Positions 6,281-10,520 of a DNA stretch of 10,520 nucleotides are shown piece by piece. The position numbers and the translations under genes were made by a program. Positions within the stretch are counted from its first letter, which is position 1. The number at the start of each line of letters is the position of its first letter. This DNA comes from DASPTR01 sp964475545 (GTDB taxonomy: Archaea; Thermoproteota; Bathyarchaeia; Bathyarchaeales; Bathycorpusculaceae), in contig CAYYXF010000046.1 in the NCBI GenBank assembly GCA_964475545.1, positions 1-10,520 on the forward strand, in the 5' to 3' direction. Under the pieces are notes generated by a model. The model did no database searches, was not told the origin of the DNA, and saw only the letters and a program-made list of their open reading frames with translations.

Positions 6281-7363
6281 CTATCCCAGCCTCCCGACAG
6301 CTTCGCCTCTAACTTTCCTTCTGAACTCAGAGCTCTCTTCCGCAAGGGTCTCAATACTCTCATCAGTTACTATTCTGACTTTGGATGATTTACTAGGATA
6401 TAGTCTAAAGAAACGTTCTAGCAAACTTGGGTTTACATGGCTCTTCTTTAACGCTTCGGCGTTCCAGTTCCTCGCCATTCTTATGGCTTGCTGCTTTCCA
6501 AATCTGCAGAAAATATCCGCAATAATCGCCGTAGGAATGCTGCTTTCTGACAACACGGCGATTTCAGCACTTCTCACAGCATATCGATTACCATTGAAGG
6601 AGACAGTCAAGCCGTCATTTTCCCTCACGAGCTTGAAGGCTTCTTCGTCCGTTATGCTGTCGCCTACGTACATCACCTTGGCTAAACGAACACCCAATTT
6701 TCGGACGATATCCTGTATAGCTTCAGCCTTCTCACCGGCACCCATTGGACTGACTTCAGAATAGACTTTCCCTGACTTCATGCCCGTTATCTCATTCCAG
6801 AAGATCTCGTCGAGTCGCCGAATCGAATTCTGATCGCCCTTTGAAAAATCACCTGCAGATTCTGCATTTGGCGGAATTTCGATTAGGGGCATTTTTGCGA
6901 TTTCTTTAGCAAGTTCCTTCAAGCGGTTTTTTTCCTGCTCTGTTATATGGTATTTGTCGATACTGACTCTTGTGCAATAGGTGTTTTCGAACGGAAAGTC
7001 TAGAGCTCGGCACAGAGCGCTTATGTAATGCTCATAACTGGTACTGACGATGAAAACACTTGCTATGCTTCTCACATGTTGCAGAGTGTCTTTTATGTTT
7101 GGTACCAGAACAAGGTTTTTGACAGAAAATTCTTGTATTTTCCGATCCTTGACAGAATAGGCTATTAGGAAAGGCAGAATGAGCTTCAACGTGTAGCCAG
7201 CTTTATAGCCAGATCGGTTCAAAACATCCGCAAGCACGTCATCGTAACGGCTGATGATCGGGTACAATCTGCACCCGTTGGGGACGAAGTGCGCACTAAC
7301 TTCGTAGGCATTGTCATTCTTTGAAATTGGGCCTTCACAATCTGATATGAAAGCTCCTTTCAC
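6281..7363 (-). CDS. HAD-superfamily phosphatase-like protein, EhaR-like
   Basis: The protein resembles the archaeal HAD family commonly annotated as energy-converting hydrogenase A subunit R (COG4030-type, from memory); no reaction is established. Length is 360 residues. HAD motif I is ISDCEGPISK (6-15), giving a D8-x-E10 pair where most phosphatases have DxD. Motif II is probably IVSTSYE (105-111), motif III K212 in MGAGEKAEAI, and motif IV YVGDSITDEEAF (232-243) with D235 and D239, so the metal-binding core is present. A cap region falls between motifs II and III. No membrane segment is seen. The start is GTG (7363-7361), chosen because motif I follows at residue 8; GAGG lies 8 nt upstream and the start overlaps the purD stop as GTGA. 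No hydrogenase subunit genes occur in the window. Confidence 0.8.
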   Translation of the reverse strand: MKGAFISDCEGPISKNDNAYEVSAHFVPNGCRLYPIISRYDDVLADVLNRSGYKAGYTLKLILPFLIAYSVKDRKIQEFSVKNLVLVPNIKDTLQHVRSIASVFIVSTSYEHYISALCRALDFPFENTYCTRVSIDKYHITEQEKNRLKELAKEIAKMPLIEIPPNAESAGDFSKGDQNSIRRLDEIFWNEITGMKSGKVYSEVSPMGAGEKAEAIQDIVRKLGVRLAKVMYVGDSITDEEAFKLVRENDGLTVSFNGNRYAVRSAEIAVLSESSIPTAIIADIFCRFGKQQAIRMARNWNAEALKKSHVNPSLLERFFRLYPSKSSKVRIVTDESIETLAEESSEFRRKVRGEAVGRLG

Positions 7364-8769
7364 TGCCTAAGCCTCAGGTTCTCCATGTGCCTCTTGCTTT
7401 GGTCTATGTGCTGCTCAGAGGCTATGTCTGTTCTATACCAAAGTGCCCCGCCCTTGATGGCTTTTGTGCCTTCGATCGAGATCTGCCTAGCTGCTTCAAT
7501 GTCTTCGCCTGTTCCTAAGACTGCTACGGTTCTGGATTTGAGGGCATATGTTTCGCCGTGGCGTACTTCCATTGACGCGGGATAGACGCGGAATCTGTGG
7601 CCGTATTTTTTAGTCAACTCGTAAGCTTGGGTTAGATTGATTGGTGTGCCAATCTCGCTTGTGTTCACAAGGCTTGGAAAAACTTCGGCATATCCTCCAT
7701 AGTTCGGTGGAACTTTGTAGGTGACAACTGTTGCTGCCTTCTCCAGATCTACGCGTGTCAGGTTTCCTTCCAGAATCTTGAAGCACACGTCGACAAAGTC
7801 TTGTTTCAAGATCGGCAGAATGTTGATTATTTCGGGGTCTCCTGGGCGACTGTTGTTCTCCAGAATTTTCGTTTGCTTGCTCCCGTGCATGAAAGCCACG
7901 TAGAGTGGTATGCCTCTTAAACCTGCTGCATCTCCTTTTTTCCATTTGGAAAAGATTCTTTGTGCAATTTCTATCTCTCTCGCCCTCTCATTGTTGTTAA
8001 GAAACGGTAGCACGTCGCCGACACCCTTGTAGGAACCCATTCCACCAGTATTTGGTCCCTTGTCATTGTCAAAGGCCCGCTTGTAGTCTCTGGTGTCTGG
8101 CAACGGTGCTAAGTGTTTCCCATCACAGAAAGCCTGGAAGCTTGATTCTTCACCTTCGATTTTTTCCTCAATTATGACTGAGCCAAACTGGAAGTTTGAG
8201 AGGAAGTGCTCGAAAAGCTGATCACGATTTGCGAAGTGGTCTCCCCAAACTCCCACACCCTTTCCAGCCGCTGGCTTGTCTGGCTTAACAACTGCTTTGT
8301 TTCCGAGTTCGTCAAGCCAATTGTAGACTGACTTCCTCGTGTCCGTCACATTCTTATAGTCTTCAGGACTGAAGATCTTAAACCGAGGATTTACTTCCGG
8401 GGCTATCTTCTGGAATAGTAGTCGCTGCTGGACCTTGCTTTCCTCTATGGCATATTCTTTGGTTGGGCAAATCATCGGTATGCCTGTCCGCTCTTCTACG
8501 AGGTCGCGTACACCTTCAATTATCGGCTTCTCAGGACCAACTATTCCAAAACTGATCTTCTCTTTGTTAGCCTCGGCGAATCGGCAGATTTCTTGTACAT
8601 TCAGATCTTTGAGGACAACATGTCTGGCGGCTATTTTCGCGTTGAAAGGGTTCTTCTGTTTGTCTGCAACATAAACATCCACCTTGTAGTTTTCGCTTCG
8701 GATGAGAGTGTCAATTATAGCCGTTTCCCTAGCTCCATAGGAAACAACGAGTACACCCACTTTCTCCAT
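7360..8769 (-). CDS. purD: Phosphoribosylamine--glycine ligase (GAR synthetase)
   Basis: PurD joins phosphoribosylamine and glycine using ATP, the second purine step. It is an ATP-grasp enzyme of 469 residues, longer than bacterial PurD (about 420-430). The N-terminal domain begins VGVLVVSYGARETAI (4-18), where bacterial enzymes have a G-x-G-x-REHA motif; the His is Thr here. The ATP-grasp core shows VVKPDKPAAGKGVGVWGD (160-177), IEEKIEGEESSFQAF (200-214), the diagnostic DYKRAFDNDKGPNTGGMGSY (228-247), and the metal site ENNSRPGDPE (304-313), where bacterial enzymes have E-x-N-x-RFGDPE. The C-terminal domain ends with ALWYRTDIA (442-450). It begins 50 bp after purF. There is no clear Shine-Dalgarno, and an AAATTAA block centred about 38 nt upstream could be a weak internal TATA box. 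Its stop overlaps the HAD start. Confidence 0.94.
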   Translation of the reverse strand: MEKVGVLVVSYGARETAIIDTLIRSENYKVDVYVADKQKNPFNAKIAARHVVLKDLNVQEICRFAEANKEKISFGIVGPEKPIIEGVRDLVEERTGIPMICPTKEYAIEESKVQQRLLFQKIAPEVNPRFKIFSPEDYKNVTDTRKSVYNWLDELGNKAVVKPDKPAAGKGVGVWGDHFANRDQLFEHFLSNFQFGSVIIEEKIEGEESSFQAFCDGKHLAPLPDTRDYKRAFDNDKGPNTGGMGSYKGVGDVLPFLNNNERAREIEIAQRIFSKWKKGDAAGLRGIPLYVAFMHGSKQTKILENNSRPGDPEIINILPILKQDFVDVCFKILEGNLTRVDLEKAATVVTYKVPPNYGGYAEVFPSLVNTSEIGTPINLTQAYELTKKYGHRFRVYPASMEVRHGETYALKSRTVAVLGTGEDIEAARQISIEGTKAIKGGALWYRTDIASEQHIDQSKRHMENLRLRQ

Positions 8770-8819
8770 AACTGACCATCAGCCAAATCAGGTAAGTAGA
8801 TGCTTAATTTGCCTTGCCA

Positions 8820-10367
8820 CTACGTGTTTTTGATTGCCTCTTCAATCTCGTAGATTCTTCCTGTTTCCTCATATCCTTCCTGAAACCTCTTCTTCATAGT
8901 ATCCGCCATTTTCTGAGCCATTGGCGTTGGATACTCCCCAGTGGTGCATGCAGTGCACAGCTCGTTGCGGGTAAAGCCTGTTGCCTTTACCAAGCCCCCT
9001 ATTGATTGATAGCATACGGCGTCTGCGCCTATTATCTTGGCTATTTCTTCCGGCGTATGCTTGGAGCCTATGAGTTGACCGTAGGTCGCCATGTCTATTC
9101 CGTATAGACATGGCCCGATGATGCGTGGAAATGTGACAAACAAGTACACTTTTTCTGCTCCCATTTTCCGAAGCTTTTCCACTATTACTTTTGTGGTATC
9201 GCCTCGTACAATGCTGTCCTCGGTTACTATAACACGTTTTCCTTTGATCTTTGGAGCCAGAATGTTGATCTTTCGATCTATCGTAGGTTGGCGTTCCCTG
9301 CTGAGTAGCAAGAAGGCTCTTTCAGTAACATATCGATGCCTGCGTGAAGCCCTCTCCCATCTTAGTCCGGACTCCTCATGAACTCCCATTGCCGGATCGT
9401 CCCCTGTTTCAGGCACCGATAGAATTATGTCCGCGTCTTTCACGATGTTAGGATTTTCTCTGACAAGGTTCCTGCCGAACTCCTCGCGTATTTCATAAAC
9501 ATATCTATCGTCAAAATGCGAGTCTGGTCTTGCGAAGTAGGCAAACTCAAAGGAACAAAAGGCCTTTCGTTCACTCTTGACAAGCTCTTGTCTTTCAAAC
9601 CCGTTTCTTGAAACCCGCACAAACTCTCCCGGTTTCAGCTCAAAATCCCTTTTAAAGCCGTTGATGTCAAGACTGACGGTTTCTGAGGAAAAAGCATAGA
9701 TTGACTCGTTCTCGCTGTGGCCTGCGCACAGAGGTCTTATTCCATGCGGATCCTTGAAGGCGAAGAATTCGCCATCTTGAGTCACACCGGCTACTGAAAA
9801 AGCTCCGTCGACGTCAACCATGCATGTCTCGACGGCTGAAGTCAGATCCTTACCTTTTAACAGTTCAATCATAAGCTTGTGACAGATCAGGTCTGCATCA
9901 CATTCATATGTAAAACCTTGGAACTCGGTGTTTATCTCCTTCTTAACTTGGAATGTGTTAACAACGTTACCATTGAAGGAAACTGCAAGCTTCAGCCTTC
10001 CTTTTGAAGCTATGACTGGTTGCGTGCCCTTTATCAATGATTTTTCGTCAGTCTTTCCAGAAGTCGTATATCGAACATTCCCTATCCCGATATTTCCAGG
10101 CAGCCGTCCGAACCATTCCTGGATTGCGTTGGTTTTTATTTTCGGCACAAGGTCTAAGCTTCTGTGAACATGAAACTTTCCATCATTGAAGGTGAGAAAA
10201 CCATGCGATTGGTGTCCCCTGTGGTTTTGAGCTCTCAGACCCCAATATATGTATGGAAATATGGGCTGGTTCTTGTAATCTGCGGCTGCGAAAACTCCGC
10301 ACGCAATCTTTAGCTCTTCTCCCATAATTGGCCAATGGAACACAGTGTTTATCAGTCTATTGGACAT
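8820..10367 (-). CDS. purF: Amidophosphoribosyltransferase (glutamine PRPP amidotransferase)
   Basis: PurF catalyses the committed step, making phosphoribosylamine from PRPP and glutamine. The N-terminal Ntn-hydrolase glutaminase is exposed by removal of a propeptide before C23 in ACGVF (22-26); FNGNVVN (131-137) and KDPHGIRPLCAG (205-216) are further glutaminase landmarks. The phosphoribosyltransferase half has the PRPP loop VIVTEDSIVRGDTT (379-392). Four cysteines, C271 (CSFEFAYFARPDS), C420, C471 and C474 (CTAC), match the ligands of the [4Fe-4S] cluster in the Bacillus-type enzyme. The longest frame gives 515 residues, but the second ATG (M15, 10325) would leave a more usual 8-residue propeptide. 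Neither start has a Shine-Dalgarno, suggesting a leaderless or short-leader message. This is the first gene of the minus-strand run. Confidence 0.96.
   Translation of the reverse strand: MSNRLINTVFHWPIMGEELKIACGVFAAADYKNQPIFPYIYWGLRAQNHRGHQSHGFLTFNDGKFHVHRSLDLVPKIKTNAIQEWFGRLPGNIGIGNVRYTTSGKTDEKSLIKGTQPVIASKGRLKLAVSFNGNVVNTFQVKKEINTEFQGFTYECDADLICHKLMIELLKGKDLTSAVETCMVDVDGAFSVAGVTQDGEFFAFKDPHGIRPLCAGHSENESIYAFSSETVSLDINGFKRDFELKPGEFVRVSRNGFERQELVKSERKAFCSFEFAYFARPDSHFDDRYVYEIREEFGRNLVRENPNIVKDADIILSVPETGDDPAMGVHEESGLRWERASRRHRYVTERAFLLLSRERQPTIDRKINILAPKIKGKRVIVTEDSIVRGDTTKVIVEKLRKMGAEKVYLFVTFPRIIGPCLYGIDMATYGQLIGSKHTPEEIAKIIGADAVCYQSIGGLVKATGFTRNELCTACTTGEYPTPMAQKMADTMKKRFQEGYEETGRIYEIEEAIKNT
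10327..10349. promoter_or_regulatory. Two adjacent palindromes at the purF start, candidate operator
   Basis: ATTGGCCAAT (10327-10336) is a perfect 10-bp palindrome, and two bases further AACACAGTGTT (10339-10349) is a perfect 5-1-5 palindrome. Both fall between the two possible purF start codons. If M15 is the true start, they lie immediately upstream of it and would act as promoter-proximal operators. On the minus strand the region reads GTGTTCCATTGGCCAATT, which shares TTCC, TTGG and AATT blocks in the same order with the purS palindrome. Confidence 0.35.
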
Positions 10368-10385
10368 TTTTGACTAAAAGCCATG

Positions 10386-10401
10386 TTAATCCTAGGATCA
10401 A
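10386..10401. promoter_or_regulatory. Palindrome in the purF upstream region
   Basis: TTAATCCTAGGATCAA is a 16-bp inverted repeat with one mismatched pair around a perfect 10-bp core (ATCCTAGGAT, 10389-10398). It lies 19-34 nt upstream of the longest purF start and just before a possible divergent small gene, so it could serve either direction. The A/T-rich GATTAACA on the minus strand overlaps it and is the nearest TATA-like block for the longest purF start, but it is a poor match. Confidence 0.3.
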
Positions 10402-10411
10402 AGACTACGTC

Positions 10412-10510
10412 ATGGAAAATAGTGCCCAGCATGCGTTAGTATGGGTGTTTGTGTTTTTGGTTTCTGTTGTTTGCTATGTATGGATTGTTGGCGGCTCTAT
10501 GCTTGGCTAG
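10412..10510 (+). CDS. Possible 32-residue single-pass membrane peptide, divergent from purF
   Basis: An ATG at 10412 opens a 32-codon frame ending in TAG at 10508-10510. After a short polar start (MENSAQH) almost the whole peptide is hydrophobic (ALVWVFVFLVSVVCYVWIV, residues 8-26) and ends GGSMLG, which would form one transmembrane helix. A longer in-frame version would overlap the purF start and is less likely. There is no clear Shine-Dalgarno; a TAAAA block about 35 nt upstream is only a weak TATA candidate. I do not recognise the peptide. The G/T-rich codons could also give such a hydrophobic frame by chance. The remaining bases to the window end (10511-10520) show nothing else. Confidence 0.3.
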   Translation: MENSAQHALVWVFVFLVSVVCYVWIVGGSMLG

Positions 10511-10520
10511 ACCTGCTTCT

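Noticed and set aside
6228..6764. Plus-strand open frame of 178 codons opposite the HAD and ftr genes
   Set aside because: It is a shadow of the minus-strand coding sequence: Ser/Leu-rich, without recognisable motifs, and covering the well-supported HAD motifs IV and III on the other strand.
8804..8810. AAATTAA (minus strand) as a promoter for purD
   Set aside because: The block is A/T-rich and plausibly placed, but it has no BRE-like context and the 50-bp gap is short; it is noted under purD rather than called.
1..10520. Mobile elements, CRISPR arrays, phage-defence genes or horizontally acquired islands
   Set aside because: There are no direct-repeat arrays, transposase or integrase motifs or abrupt composition changes; the genes form one coherent biosynthetic locus.

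Overview
The window carries a compact archaeal purine-biosynthesis locus made of two gene runs that converge on each other. The plus-strand run is purM (5' end cut by the window edge), purS, purL and purQ (bases 1-4480). The minus-strand run, read from right to left, is purF, purD, a HAD-family phosphatase-like gene, ftr and a PfkB-family sugar/nucleoside kinase (10367 down to 4449). The two runs meet tail to tail, and the last codons of purQ and of the kinase overlap by 32 bp. No tRNA, rRNA, CRISPR array, insertion sequence or integrase is visible. Nearly every base is coding, the only sizeable gaps being 57 bp (purM-purS), 50 bp (purF-purD) and about 150 bp at the right end.

Organism: almost certainly an archaeon with tetrahydromethanopterin-based one-carbon metabolism. 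The evidence is a clear formylmethanofuran:tetrahydromethanopterin formyltransferase (Ftr), a HAD protein of the type annotated in methanogens as energy-converting hydrogenase A subunit R, split PurS/PurL/PurQ, and a TATA-like box placed for leaderless transcription of purS. A Bathyarchaeia-like or other uncultivated, non-methanogenic or methanogen-related lineage would fit, but the exact lineage is inference.

How the genes work together: PurF makes phosphoribosylamine from PRPP, PurD makes GAR, PurSLQ converts FGAR to FGAM, and PurM closes the ring to AIR. The third step (GAR to FGAR, which needs a formyl group) has no enzyme in this window. Ftr, an enzyme of formyl-group transfer between archaeal C1 carriers, sits in the purF-purD transcription unit instead. 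The kinase could supply ribose phosphate or salvage nucleosides. The HAD protein has no assigned reaction.

Regulation: genes inside the runs start with ATGA/GTGA overlaps or tiny gaps and mostly have a GAGG-type Shine-Dalgarno 7-9 nt upstream. The first genes of the runs (purS after its promoter, and purF) lack one. The purS promoter lies inside a 31-bp imperfect palindrome. Three further short palindromes cluster at the purF start, next to a possible divergent 32-residue membrane peptide. These are the most interesting undescribed features of the window.
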